Assembly: GCF_900100795.1 (NCBI RefSeq)
Contig: NZ_FNCO01000009.1
Coordinates: 224,339-288,338, forward strand
DNA from: Pseudomonas abietaniphila
Lineage (GTDB): Bacteria > Pseudomonadota > Gammaproteobacteria > Pseudomonadales > Pseudomonadaceae
Length of the DNA: 64,000 bases
Direction: 5' to 3'
Below the pieces are notes generated by a model, which ran no database searches, was not told the origin of the DNA, and worked only from the letters and a program-made list of their open reading frames with translations. Below are positions 53,370-61,855 of this stretch, piece after piece. The first letter of the stretch is position 1. Each line of letters begins with the position of its first letter. The position numbers and the translations under genes are program-made.

Positions 53370-54674
53370 GTGGCTGCACATCTGATGGAATGGCTGAATC
53401 TGGGCGTGCGCTGGATTCACATGATCGTCGGGATCGCCTGGATCGGCGCGTCCTTTTACTTCGTCTGGCTGGAGAACAACCTCAACCGCGCCAACCCGCG
53501 CGACGGGCTTTCGGGGGATCTGTGGGCGATCCACGGTGGCGGTATCTACCACCTGGAAAAATACAAGCTGGCCCCGCCGACCATGCCGGACAACCTGCAC
53601 TGGTTCAAATGGGAAGCCTACTGGACCTGGATGTCGGGCATCGTGCTGCTGTGCATCGTGTTCTATTCCAACCCTACCCTTTACCTGCTGGCCCCCGGCA
53701 GCACACTGAGCGGCGGCGAAGGCATCGCCATCGGCGTCGGTGCGTTGGTTGCCAGCTGGTTCATCTATGACCTGCTCTGCGACTCGCCACTGGGCAAGCG
53801 TCCCGGGCTGCTGGGTCTGGTGCTGTTCGTGCTGGTCATCGGCGCGTGCTACGGCTTCAGCCAGGTGTTCAGCGGTCGAGGTGCGTACCTGCACACCGGC
53901 GCGATCATCGGCACCATCATGGTCGGCAACGTGTTCCGCATCATCATGCCGGCGCAGCGCGCATTGGTCGCGGCGATTGCCGAAAACCGCACGCCGGATC
54001 CGACGCTGCCAGCCAAAGGCCTGCTGCGTTCGCGTCACAACAACTATTTCACCCTGCCGGTGCTGTTCATCATGATCAGCAACCACTTCCCGAGCACCTA
54101 CGGCAGTCAGTACAACTGGCTGATTCTGGCGGCGATCGCGGTGTGTGCGGTGCTGGTGCGTCACTACTTCAACACCCGTCACAACAGCCACAAGTTTGCC
54201 TGGGCATTGCCGGTCGGCGCATTGGGCATGATCTGCCTGGCTTACGTGACCGGTCCTGCGCAAATGCCGCGTGGTCCGGAGGTCGCCAGGATCGAATACC
54301 AGCCGCTGCCTGCCACGGCGATTGGCGGTCACCGTGCCGATGAACCAAAACCGGAAGTTGCGCCTGCCCCTGCTCCGGCCACAGCACCTGCACAGGCCAG
54401 CAACGGCGGCGGCGTGGATTTCGACAAGGTGCACAGCGTGATTCAGGAGCGCTGCGCGGTCTGCCACTCGGCCAAACCGACCAGCCCGCTGTTCAGCAGC
54501 GCACCGGCCGGGATCATGTTCGACACCCCGCAACAGATCCAGCAACTGGCGCCGCGCATCCAGGCCCAGGCCGTGACCGCGCAGATCATGCCGCTGGGCA
54601 ACATCACCCAGATGACTCAACAGGAACGCGACCTGCTGGGGCAGTGGATTGATAAGGGGGCGCAGACGAATTAA
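53370..54674 (+). CDS. puuD: Membrane-bound urate hydroxylase with cytochrome c domain
   Basis: 434 residues from a GTG. About eight membrane helices (residues 10-300; WIHMIVGIAWIGASFYFVWL, then HGGGIYHLEKYKL) form the urate oxidase N-terminal domain. An Ala/Pro-rich linker leads to a C-terminal cytochrome c domain (CAVCH near residue 361; later Met in IMPLGNITQMT). Hydroxylates urate to 5-hydroxyisourate and passes electrons to the respiratory chain rather than making H2O2. A homologue replaces soluble uricase in many bacteria. Confidence 0.94.
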   Translation: MAAHLMEWLNLGVRWIHMIVGIAWIGASFYFVWLENNLNRANPRDGLSGDLWAIHGGGIYHLEKYKLAPPTMPDNLHWFKWEAYWTWMSGIVLLCIVFYSNPTLYLLAPGSTLSGGEGIAIGVGALVASWFIYDLLCDSPLGKRPGLLGLVLFVLVIGACYGFSQVFSGRGAYLHTGAIIGTIMVGNVFRIIMPAQRALVAAIAENRTPDPTLPAKGLLRSRHNNYFTLPVLFIMISNHFPSTYGSQYNWLILAAIAVCAVLVRHYFNTRHNSHKFAWALPVGALGMICLAYVTGPAQMPRGPEVARIEYQPLPATAIGGHRADEPKPEVAPAPAPATAPAQASNGGGVDFDKVHSVIQERCAVCHSAKPTSPLFSSAPAGIMFDTPQQIQQLAPRIQAQAVTAQIMPLGNITQMTQQERDLLGQWIDKGAQTN

Positions 54675-54695
54675 GCGGCCGAGCCACGCGCCCAG

Positions 54696-54830
54696 TGTAG
54701 GAGCGTGGCTTGTCCCGCGATCGGCTGCGAAGCAGTCGTGAATTCGGTGAACGCGGTGTATCTGGAAAAACGGCATCGCTGCCGTTACGACGACTTCGTC
54801 GCCGATCGCGGGACAAGCCTCGCTCCTACA
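54696..54830. repeat. REPIN (GCGTGGCTTGTCCCGCGAT family), 135 bp, copy 3
   Basis: TGTAGGAGCGTGGCTTGTCC to GGACAAGCCTCGCTCCTACA, with TACGACGACTTCGTCGCCGA-type inner arm. Between puuD and the urate/xanthine permease. Confidence 0.93.
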
Positions 54831-54907
54831 GAGAATGTGCTCAACCAACGTTTCACCGCCCAGCCGCAACGGGCGTACTCAAAAAATAAGAACAAATGAG
54901 GTGTTGC

Positions 54908-56263
54908 ATGTCCGAGTCAACTCACGCGCGCATCCCTGCTGCGCCACCACGACAGCCCCTGCCACTGATGCAACTGATTCTGGTGGGCCTGCAACACGTC
55001 CTGTTGATGTACGGGGGTGCCGTGGCGGTGCCGCTGATCATCGGCCAGGCCGCTGGCCTCTCCCGTGAAGAAATCGCCTTTTTGATCAACGCTGACCTGC
55101 TCGTCGCCGGCATCGCCACCGTGGTGCAGTCGCTGGGCATCGGCCCACTGGGCATTCGCATGCCGATCATGATGGGCGCCAGCTTCGCCGCCGTCGGCAG
55201 CATGGTCGCCATGGCAGGCATGCCGGGCGTGGGCTTGCCGGGTATCTTCGGCGCAACCATCGCGGCCGGGCTCTTCGGCATGCTGATCGCGCCGTTCATG
55301 TCGAAAATCGTCCGCTTCTTTCCACCGCTCGTCACCGGCACCGTCATCACCTCGATCGGTTTATCGCTGTTTCCCGTCGCGGTGAACTGGGCGGGCGGCG
55401 GCAACAAAGCGGTCAGCTTCGGCGACCCGCTTTATCTGGGCGTCGCTGCTCTCGTGCTGCTGACCATCCTGCTGATCAATCGCTTCATGCGCGGTTTCTG
55501 GGTCAACATTTCGGTGCTGATCGGCATGGGCCTGGGCTACATCCTTTCCGGCTTCATCGGCATGGTCGACCTCAGCGGGCTGGCCCAGGCCGACTGGATG
55601 AAAGTGGTCACGCCGCTGCACTTCGGCATGCCGCAGTTCAGCCTCGCACCGATCCTCTCGATGTGCCTGGTGGTGGTGATCATTTTCGTCGAGTCCACCG
55701 GGATGTTTCTGGCGCTGGGCAAGATCACCGATCGCGAAGTCACACCGGGCATGCTGCGTCGCGGCTTGCTGTGCGATGCCGCAGCCTCGTTCCTCGCCGG
55801 TTTCCTCAACACCTTCACCCACTCCTCGTTCGCCCAGAACATTGGCCTTGTGCAGATGACCGGCGTGCGTTGCCGCTCGGTGACCATCGTCGCCGGTGGT
55901 TTCCTGATCCTCCTGAGCCTGCTGCCCAAAGCGGCGTATCTGGTGGCGTCGATTCCGCCTGCAGTCCTGGGCGGCGCAGCCATCGCGATGTTTGGCATGG
56001 TGGCGGCGACGGGTATCAAGATCCTTCAGGAAGCCGATATCTCTGATCGCCGCAACCAGTTGCTGGTCGCGGTGAGCATCGGCATGGGCCTGATCCCGGT
56101 GGTACGGCCTGAGTTTTTCAGCCAGTTGCCTCACTGGATGGGCCCGATCACCCACAGCGGCATCGCGATGGCGACCCTGAGCGCAGTGCTGTTGAACCTG
56201 CTGTTCAACGTGCTAGGCGGTGCCGAACGCGCAGCCATGGCCGGGCCGGCACACTCGCACTAA
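54908..56263 (+). CDS. Urate/xanthine permease (NCS2 family)
   Basis: 451 residues from ATG 54908, GAGGTG 5 bp upstream. 14 membrane helices; NAT/NCS2 signatures are LVGLQHVLLMYGGAVAVPLI near the start, QSLGIGPLGIRMPIMMGASF, and the helix-10 region NTFTHSSFAQNIGLVQMTGV typical of urate/xanthine transporters. Nearest relatives by pattern are UacT/UraA-like urate permeases. Sits at the end of the urate pathway genes, so urate or xanthine is the likely substrate. Confidence 0.93.
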   Translation: MSESTHARIPAAPPRQPLPLMQLILVGLQHVLLMYGGAVAVPLIIGQAAGLSREEIAFLINADLLVAGIATVVQSLGIGPLGIRMPIMMGASFAAVGSMVAMAGMPGVGLPGIFGATIAAGLFGMLIAPFMSKIVRFFPPLVTGTVITSIGLSLFPVAVNWAGGGNKAVSFGDPLYLGVAALVLLTILLINRFMRGFWVNISVLIGMGLGYILSGFIGMVDLSGLAQADWMKVVTPLHFGMPQFSLAPILSMCLVVVIIFVESTGMFLALGKITDREVTPGMLRRGLLCDAAASFLAGFLNTFTHSSFAQNIGLVQMTGVRCRSVTIVAGGFLILLSLLPKAAYLVASIPPAVLGGAAIAMFGMVAATGIKILQEADISDRRNQLLVAVSIGMGLIPVVRPEFFSQLPHWMGPITHSGIAMATLSAVLLNLLFNVLGGAERAAMAGPAHSH

Positions 56264-56288
56264 ACCCACTGCCCTGTTTTCGACTCGG

Positions 56289-56307
56289 GTGCTCTGTCGC
56301 AGAGCAC
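56289..56307 (+). terminator. Terminator-like hairpin after the urate permease
   Basis: GTGCTCT and AGAGCAC form a perfect 7-bp stem with a 5-nt loop, 26 bp after the stop. No T run follows, so attenuation or mRNA protection is also possible. Confidence 0.5.
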
Positions 56308-56382
56308 TTGAGGACGGCTGCGCGAGTCAGTATCCTCCGCCGCCGCTCGAAATCAGCCCGGAACGACCGCTGACTTTATCCT

Positions 56383-56410
56383 GACTGGTCGGACAGATTA
56401 CCGATCAGTC
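56383..56410. promoter_or_regulatory. Inverted repeat upstream of the Tsx-like gene
   Basis: GACTGGTCGG and CCGATCAGTC pair at 9 of 10 positions with an 8-nt spacer. It lies 212 bp before the porin gene and 120 bp after the permease. Could be a regulator site; no candidate regulator is adjacent. Confidence 0.4.
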
Positions 56411-56621
56411 TCAACACACTCGAAAAGGCACGAAGAAATCCGCGAATCGACTGTTTTCTAAACAGCCGACGAGACTTTTTTGTCTTTTTTCAGGGTGTTG
56501 GCTCAGCTCTTGCTATCAACACAAAGCTGACCAATTAGACAACTTAATCAGCAAAAAAAAGGCGCCTGAACAGAGCGTCAACCATGGGCAACAACGACTT
56601 TCAACCTTAGGGAGTAACCGC

Positions 56622-57410
56622 ATGAACCGTACGCTTTCCAGCCTGATGGCCGCAGGTAGCCTGCTTGCCGCCGCTCCGGCCATGTCCGGCGATCTGTTGC
56701 AGTGGCAGAGCAACAGCCTGACGTACCTTTACGGCAAAGACTTCGCCGTCAACCCGGAAATTCAGCAAACCTTTACTTTTGAACATGCTGATGGCTGGAA
56801 ATACGGCGACAACTTCCTGTTCGTCGATAACATCTTCTACAACGGCAAAAAAGACGCGGGCGTGGGCAATAACACCCTGTACGGCGAGTTCTCCCCTCGC
56901 CTGTCCCTGGGCAAGATCTTCGATCAGAAATTCGAGCTGGGTCCGATCAAGGACGTGTTGCTGGCGGGCACGTATGAGTTTGGCGAAGGCGATGTCGAGT
57001 CGTATCTGATCGGTCCCGGCTTTGACCTGAACATCCCGGGCTTCGACTACTTCCAGCTGAACTTCTACAAGCGTTATAACGACGGTCATCGTGCTGGCTA
57101 CGGCGCCTGGCAGATCACCCCGGTCTGGTCCTACACCATTCCCGTGGGCAAGTCCGACATCCTGATCGACGGTTTCATGGACTGGGTCGTGGACAACAAG
57201 CAGTCCAACACCAAAGGCGATTACCACTCCAACCTGCACTTCAATCCGCAAATCAAGTACGACCTGGGCAAAGCGATGAACCTGCCGGAAAGACAGTTGT
57301 ACGTGGGTATCGAGTATGACTACTGGACCAACAAGTACGGGATCAACGACACCCGTTACTTCGACACCGACCAGAACACCGCGAGTTTGCTGGTGAAAGT
57401 GTTTTTCTGA
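56622..57410 (+). CDS. Tsx-like nucleoside-specific outer-membrane channel
   Basis: 262 residues. Signal peptide (LSSLMAAGSLLAAAPAMS, cut near 23) followed by aromatic-rich beta strands, ending KVFF with the C-terminal Phe of outer-membrane barrels. WKYGDNFLFVDNIFYNG and YGEFSPRLSLGK match the Tsx/OmpK family. Likely lets nucleosides or purines cross the outer membrane, which suits the neighbouring urate genes. Alternative: general OmpK-like porin. Confidence 0.9.
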   Translation: MNRTLSSLMAAGSLLAAAPAMSGDLLQWQSNSLTYLYGKDFAVNPEIQQTFTFEHADGWKYGDNFLFVDNIFYNGKKDAGVGNNTLYGEFSPRLSLGKIFDQKFELGPIKDVLLAGTYEFGEGDVESYLIGPGFDLNIPGFDYFQLNFYKRYNDGHRAGYGAWQITPVWSYTIPVGKSDILIDGFMDWVVDNKQSNTKGDYHSNLHFNPQIKYDLGKAMNLPERQLYVGIEYDYWTNKYGINDTRYFDTDQNTASLLVKVFF

Positions 57411-57417
57411 CGTCGCT

Positions 57418-57449
57418 GCGGTGCGCGCGCACAGTCGTGTGCGCACCGC
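57418..57449 (+). terminator. Strong hairpin after the Tsx-like gene
   Basis: GCGGTGCG pairs with CGCACCGC, continued inward (CGCAC with GTGTG), 7 bp after the stop. No T run; terminator by position. Confidence 0.55.
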
Positions 57450-57550
57450 CTGACCTCGCGCCTGATCAGCGATTGCGCTTCTGGGCGTGCACATGACGCG
57501 TTCAAGCCGGATCAATGAGGCAATGCGCGCTCAAGGGCGACCCACGGTCG

Positions 57551-57847
57551 TCAGATCCGGTGAGCGCGAACCATCTGGGCGCTGGCCAGTGGAAACCCGA
57601 CCCCGACCACCATCAGGCTCCAGAGGATGTACTCCAACCCGAACAGCAGAAAAGCGCCGCCTACCATGACAGTCGCCAGACTGGGCACGCCCAGTGCGAA
57701 GATCAGCAACGCATGGGTTCCCAGTTTTCGTTTGAACGGCACTTTTGCGCTGAACACACACGTCAGCCACAGGTACAACCAGGCAACGATGGTCAACAGA
57801 TAAACACACAGGTGCAACAAGTCTCCGGACATTCCATTTCCGTGCAT
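57551..57847 (-). CDS. Small integral membrane protein
   Basis: 98 residues from ATG 57847, preceded by AAGGAG 7 bp upstream. Three hydrophobic segments: LCVYLLTIVAWLYLWLTCVF, THALLIFALGVPSLATVMVG and LYILWSLMVVGVGFP. No family recognised. Convergent with the Tsx gene and upstream of a DUF347 gene; no functional clue. Confidence 0.6.
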   Translation of the reverse strand: MHGNGMSGDLLHLCVYLLTIVAWLYLWLTCVFSAKVPFKRKLGTHALLIFALGVPSLATVMVGGAFLLFGLEYILWSLMVVGVGFPLASAQMVRAHRI

Positions 57848-58113
57848 CGGATCTCTCCTTATTTCAATCCTGGACACTCAATCAGCGGCTTCGCTTAACG
57901 TCACGCCGCCCGGCATTCTACACCTCCCTGAAACCGATAACCGCGCGATGGGTCGCGCACTGTCTGCTATTGAGGCGACAACAGGTTCTTTCATAACGTT
58001 TTCATATTCAGACGACCTATTTTTAACACCCATCCCGGGATCATGCGCGCCATCGTCGGCTTCATGCAGACGGCCACTTGAATAACGCGGTCAAACCTTC
58101 CCGGGTATTAACA

Positions 58114-58872
58114 ATGAATAAACTTCCACAGATCACCCTTGCATTCTGGGTCATGAAAATCTGTGCCACGACATTGGGCGAAACAGCCGGCGACTTACTG
58201 TCGATGACGCTGGATGTCGGCTATTTGATGAGCTCGCTGATTCTGATCAGCGTGTTCGTGGTCACGCTGCTCACGCAGCTGAAATCCAAACGCTATAACC
58301 CTGCGCTGTACTGGATCGTGATTCTTTCGACCAGCACCGCGGGCACGACGATGTCCGACTTCATGGACCGCACCCTTGGGCTCGGCTACGCAGCAGGCTC
58401 CGCCATTCTGATCGCCATTCTGCTGGCGATCTTCTCGGTCTGGTACTTGAGTGAAAAATCGCTGTCCGTGACCCGCGTCACCACGCTCAAGGCCGAGCTG
58501 TTCTACTGGTTCGCGATTCTGTTTTCCAACACCTTGGGCACAGCCCTGGGTGACTTCCTGGCCGATGATTCGGGCCTCGGGTTCATGGGCGGTGCACTGC
58601 TGATCGGCGCGGCGATTGCGGTGGTCGTGGTGCTGCACTACACCACCCGGATCTCGTCGGTGGCGCTGTTCTGGATCGCTTTCGTGCTGACCCGTCCGTT
58701 CGGGGCGACATTGGGCGACGTACTGACCAAGCCGCACGAAAAGGGCGGTCTGGACTTCGGCACCGTCGGTTCGTCGCTGGTATTGCTGAGCATTCTGGTG
58801 CTGCTGGTGGGCGCGGCAATGATGTACAACCGCCAGCCGGCCAAAGCCTACGGGCAGGTCACTGACAATTAA
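58114..58872 (+). CDS. DUF347-repeat membrane protein (COG4705), copy 2
   Basis: 252 residues from ATG 58114 (MNKLPQITLAFWVMKICATT). Same four-repeat layout as the protein at 23319: LAFWVMKICATTLGETAGD, TSTAGTTMSDFMDRTLGLG, ELFYWFAILFSNTLGTALGD and ALFWIAFVLTRPFGATLGD. The regions align over their full length. Unlike copy 1 it has no lipoprotein or two-component genes beside it. Function unknown. Confidence 0.88.
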   Translation: MNKLPQITLAFWVMKICATTLGETAGDLLSMTLDVGYLMSSLILISVFVVTLLTQLKSKRYNPALYWIVILSTSTAGTTMSDFMDRTLGLGYAAGSAILIAILLAIFSVWYLSEKSLSVTRVTTLKAELFYWFAILFSNTLGTALGDFLADDSGLGFMGGALLIGAAIAVVVVLHYTTRISSVALFWIAFVLTRPFGATLGDVLTKPHEKGGLDFGTVGSSLVLLSILVLLVGAAMMYNRQPAKAYGQVTDN

Positions 58873-58906
58873 GGCAATCCGCCGCTGCGTGCGCCCACGG
58901 AGGGCC

Positions 58907-59131
58907 TCAGGGATGGCTCTCCCACGGCAACGGTTTGCCAGCACGCACCCGGGCATTGAGCGAGCGCAACAGGTCCAGAGGATCACGGTCTTTCATCGCA
59001 TGACTTTGCTCATCCACCCACGTCATGACCTGTTGCCGGTCGAGCGACGGTCGACGATGGAGGATCTCCACCAGCTGCCGCTCACAATGCTGGGCGTAAG
59101 CGACCACACTGGAAAACAAAGGGCTGTTCAT
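58907..59131 (-). CDS. Small hypothetical protein
   Basis: 74 residues from MNSPLFSSVVAYAQHCERQL, with CGAGG 9 bp upstream. It is helical and charged (VDEQSHAMKDRDPLDLLRSL). No family recognised. It lies 31 bp before the next gene's end on the same strand and may be co-transcribed with the DUF808 gene. Confidence 0.5.
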   Translation of the reverse strand: MNSPLFSSVVAYAQHCERQLVEILHRRPSLDRQQVMTWVDEQSHAMKDRDPLDLLRSLNARVRAGKPLPWESHP

Positions 59132-59161
59132 TCTGCCGACACCTCGCCACCTAATACCCGT

Positions 59162-60091
59162 TCAGGCCTTGAAAAGGCGCCAGATTTTTCCTGCTCCCAT
59201 GACCACCGCCAACACAATACCACCGGCAATTATTCCCGCCACCGCGTTGAGCAGCGTGGGCACCGCAAACGACAGAGCACCGGCTGCAGACGCCAGGCTT
59301 TCGATGCCGTGATGCAGCACCGGCAGGCCATGGGTCAGGATGCCGCCACCCACCAGAAACATCGCCGCCGTACCAATCACCGACAGGCTTTTCATCATGT
59401 ACGGCGCCGCGCTCAGCACGCCTCGACCCAACGCCCGCTGCATGCGCCGCAGTCCGCCCTCGCCTTTCAGTTCACTGAGGTAAAGGCCGCCGTCATCGAG
59501 TTTGACGATGGCGCCCACCAAGCCATACACACCGACGGTCATGACGATCGCGATACCCGACAGCACGATGACCTGCTGCGTCAGCGAAGCCTCGGCCACC
59601 GTGCCCAGCGTGATCGCGATGATTTCCGCCGAAAGAATGAAATCGGTGCGCACCGCGCCCTTGATCTTGTCTTTCTCGAACGCCACCAGATCGGTCGCCG
59701 GGTTTGCGACGGCATCGGTCAGTTGCGCATGCTCCGCTTGATCGTCTTGCGGGCTGTGCAGGAATTTGTGCGCCAGTTTTTCGAAACCTTCGAAACACAG
59801 GTACGCGCCGCCGAGCATCAACAGGGGCGTGACCGCCCAGGGAATGAACGCGCTGATTGCCAATGCCGCTGGCACCAGAATGAGTTTGTTGACGAACGAG
59901 CCCTTGGCGACGGCCCAAACCACCGGCAACTCGCGCTCGGCACGCACGCCCGACACTTGCTGTGCATTGAGGGCCAAATCGTCACCCAGTACGCCAGCGG
60001 TTTTCTTCGCCGCCATCTTGGTCATCAGCGCAACGTCGTCGAGGACGGTCGCGATGTCGTCGATCAATACCAGCAAACTGCTTCCTGCCAT
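59162..60091 (-). CDS. DUF808 membrane protein (YedI-like)
   Basis: 309 residues from ATG 60091 (MAGSSLLVLIDDIATVLDDV); the longer open frame is rejected as it crosses repeats of divergent composition. Family hallmarks: MTKMAAKKTAGVLGDDLALN near the start and several membrane segments, with GGILTHGLPVLHH and GLVGAIVKLDDGG late. Integral membrane, function unknown (E. coli YedI). Followed by a 74-residue ORF. Divergent from the tetR gene. Confidence 0.93.
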   Translation of the reverse strand: MAGSSLLVLIDDIATVLDDVALMTKMAAKKTAGVLGDDLALNAQQVSGVRAERELPVVWAVAKGSFVNKLILVPAALAISAFIPWAVTPLLMLGGAYLCFEGFEKLAHKFLHSPQDDQAEHAQLTDAVANPATDLVAFEKDKIKGAVRTDFILSAEIIAITLGTVAEASLTQQVIVLSGIAIVMTVGVYGLVGAIVKLDDGGLYLSELKGEGGLRRMQRALGRGVLSAAPYMMKSLSVIGTAAMFLVGGGILTHGLPVLHHGIESLASAAGALSFAVPTLLNAVAGIIAGGIVLAVVMGAGKIWRLFKA

Positions 60092-60251
60092 GTGTTTTTT
60101 CCTGCTCGCGAGGTGTAGCGATGGAGTGCGTTTAGAGTGTGCAGCATAACCTGTCGGACCGACGCTGGCCCGCCCCGCCACCAATCTTGAGCCTGCCGCG
60201 AAGCCGGTGCTACCATTCGCCACCGCCGAGCAGGCAAGGACATTCAGCTTT

Positions 60252-60860
60252 ATGAGCAGCATCCGCGAGCGCAACAAAGAACTGATCCTGCGCGCAGCCA
60301 GTGAAGAATTCGCCGACAAGGGTTTCGCCGCCAGCAAGACCAGCGACATCGCCGCCAAGGCCGGTGTGCCCAAGCCCAACGTTTATTACTATTTCAAGTC
60401 GAAGGAAAACCTCTACCGCGAGGTGCTCGAAAGCATCATCGAGCCCATCATGCAGGCCTCGACTCCCTTCAACCGCGAAGGGGTGCCCGCCGACGTGCTG
60501 AGCGGCTACATCCGCTCCAAGATCCGTATTTCACAGGAACTGCCGTTCGCCTCGAAGGTGTTTGCGAGCGAGATCATGCACGGCGCACCGCACCTGACGC
60601 CTGAGCAGGTCGAACAGCTCAATGGCCAGGCGAAGCACAACATCGACTGTATCCAGGGCTGGATCGACGACGGTTTGATCGCCCCGATCGACCCTAACCA
60701 TCTGATGTTCAGCATCTGGGCGGCGACCCAGACGTACGCGGATTTCGATTGGCAGATTTCCACGGTCACGGGCAAGCCGAAGCTGGACGACGCCGACTAT
60801 GAAGCCGCCGCCCAGACCATCATTCGGCTTGTACTAAAAGGCTGTGAGCCCGACCGCTGA
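60252..60860 (+). CDS. TetR family regulator, RutR-like
   Basis: 202 residues from ATG 60252. HTH at about 15-55 (GFAASKTSDIAAKAGVPKPNVYYYFKSKENL, read as FAASKTSDIAAKAGVPK and NVYYYFKSKENL). C-terminal domain contains IRISQELPFASKVFASEIMHGA and ATQTYADFDWQI, motifs of RutR/YcdC proteins, which sense uracil or thymine. No rut genes in the window. Ends 4 bp from a convergent response regulator gene. Confidence 0.9.
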   Translation: MSSIRERNKELILRAASEEFADKGFAASKTSDIAAKAGVPKPNVYYYFKSKENLYREVLESIIEPIMQASTPFNREGVPADVLSGYIRSKIRISQELPFASKVFASEIMHGAPHLTPEQVEQLNGQAKHNIDCIQGWIDDGLIAPIDPNHLMFSIWAATQTYADFDWQISTVTGKPKLDDADYEAAAQTIIRLVLKGCEPDR

Positions 60861-60863
60861 TCC

Positions 60864-61274
60864 CTAAAGCGCCTTGCCGCCTTGCAGCGCCTTGTCGACA
60901 CCGTCGAGCAGCTGGCCAAAGCTCCAGGGTTTGCGGATAAAGGTCACAGCGTGCTGGACGCCGGAGCTTTCTGGCGTCTCGTGACCCGACATGATGAGAA
61001 TCGGAATCTGCGGCCATTTGTTGCCCGACAGATTTGCCAGGTCAGCACCGTTCAACGTGCCCGGCATCAAAATGTCGGTCAACAGCAGCGACACTCGCTC
61101 GGCGTGATCGTCGAGAAATTTCGCGGCCTCGTCTGCGCTCTCCAGGGCATGGGTTGAAAAACCCTCGTCCCCCAGAATCTCACACACAAAATCGCGAATG
61201 ATCGACTCATCCTCCACCACCAGAATGAGTCCTTTTTGCTGCCCGTTTGCTTCCATTTGCGCTGCGTCCACCAT
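60864..61274 (-). CDS. Stand-alone receiver-domain protein
   Basis: 136 residues from ATG 61274 (GGGAAG 6 bp upstream). CheY-like fold with acidic patch VVEDES (about 19-24), phospho-acceptor about D67 (LLTDILMPG), Ser in LIMSGHE and Lys in FIRKPW. No output domain, so it acts by binding a partner, perhaps a hybrid kinase elsewhere. A candidate sRNA with terminator lies upstream on the same strand. Confidence 0.92.
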   Translation of the reverse strand: MVDAAQMEANGQQKGLILVVEDESIIRDFVCEILGDEGFSTHALESADEAAKFLDDHAERVSLLLTDILMPGTLNGADLANLSGNKWPQIPILIMSGHETPESSGVQHAVTFIRKPWSFGQLLDGVDKALQGGKAL

Positions 61275-61437
61275 AATTCTTCCCATTGCCTGCCCGGCCG
61301 GCCCTGTCCTGGACTCGGGTTGTCGTCCGTACTGTGAACGGCGCAAGCGCTGGAAATTCCATCAAGTGATGACATTTGGTCGAAACGGTTGTAACAGAGG
61401 CCGCGCGCAGGGACGGAAGCGTCGTTTTCGCAGGCAT

Positions 61438-61461
61438 AAAAAAACCCGCCGAAGCGGGTTT
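61438..61461 (-). terminator. Intrinsic terminator on the minus strand
   Basis: AACCCGC and GCGGGTT form a 7-bp GC-rich stem with a TTCG loop, followed by seven T residues (61444 down to 61438). Strong rho-independent terminator; it would end the candidate sRNA described here. Confidence 0.85.
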
Positions 61462-61595
61462 GTGCAAGACCGTCCAACTTCCTGTCGGCCGCCAATGCCT
61501 GGCAACGGTCGATCGTCCCTGATCCTGCAGCGGTCCATTGCTGCAGTTGATGGATCCAATGTACTGCTGAAATGGGATCCAACCTAGAGCAAAAA
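61438..61595 (-). ncRNA. Candidate GGA-rich small RNA
   Basis: No coding potential. On the minus strand there are seven GGA motifs within about 120 nt. Two sit in hairpin loops: CTGCAGC / AATGGACC / GCTGCAG (61525-61546) and CCGAC / AGGAA / GTTGG (61474-61488). A strong terminator follows at 61461-61438. This is the layout of RsmA/CsrA-binding sRNAs (RsmX/Y/Z) or RgsA. The 5' end is a guess: TTGCTCTAGGTT near 61585-61596 may be a -10-like element. A leader for the receiver gene is the alternative. Confidence 0.6.
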
Positions 61596-61855
61596 TCTCC
61601 ACTTCGTGTAAGCCTTTCGCCATATCTGTAAAAATTCTGACGTCACTTTTTGGTCATCCCTTACGACGATTCAGACTTATTCGACGACTAGTTGAGAAAT
61701 GCCCTACAACGCTCTCAGGTTTGTCTCAGCGGAGCCGAGATGCTTTATGACGGGCACGCTTTTGCCAGCTGCGAGCGTGGAAGATTCCCCCTCACGCAAG
61801 CCGGACTCAGAAACGGTTTGGCGTAATAACAAGAACAATGAACGGAGTGACGGTT

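Noticed and set aside
53355..54869. 504-codon open frame on the minus strand
   Set aside because: Antisense to puuD and a REPIN; no domain seen, and puuD has clear motifs.
61590..61640. GacA box for the candidate sRNA (TGTAAG...CTTACA)
   Set aside because: TGTAAGCC and TGTAAAAA are present as direct, not inverted, half sites; only a weak box further upstream remains, so no regulatory feature is claimed.
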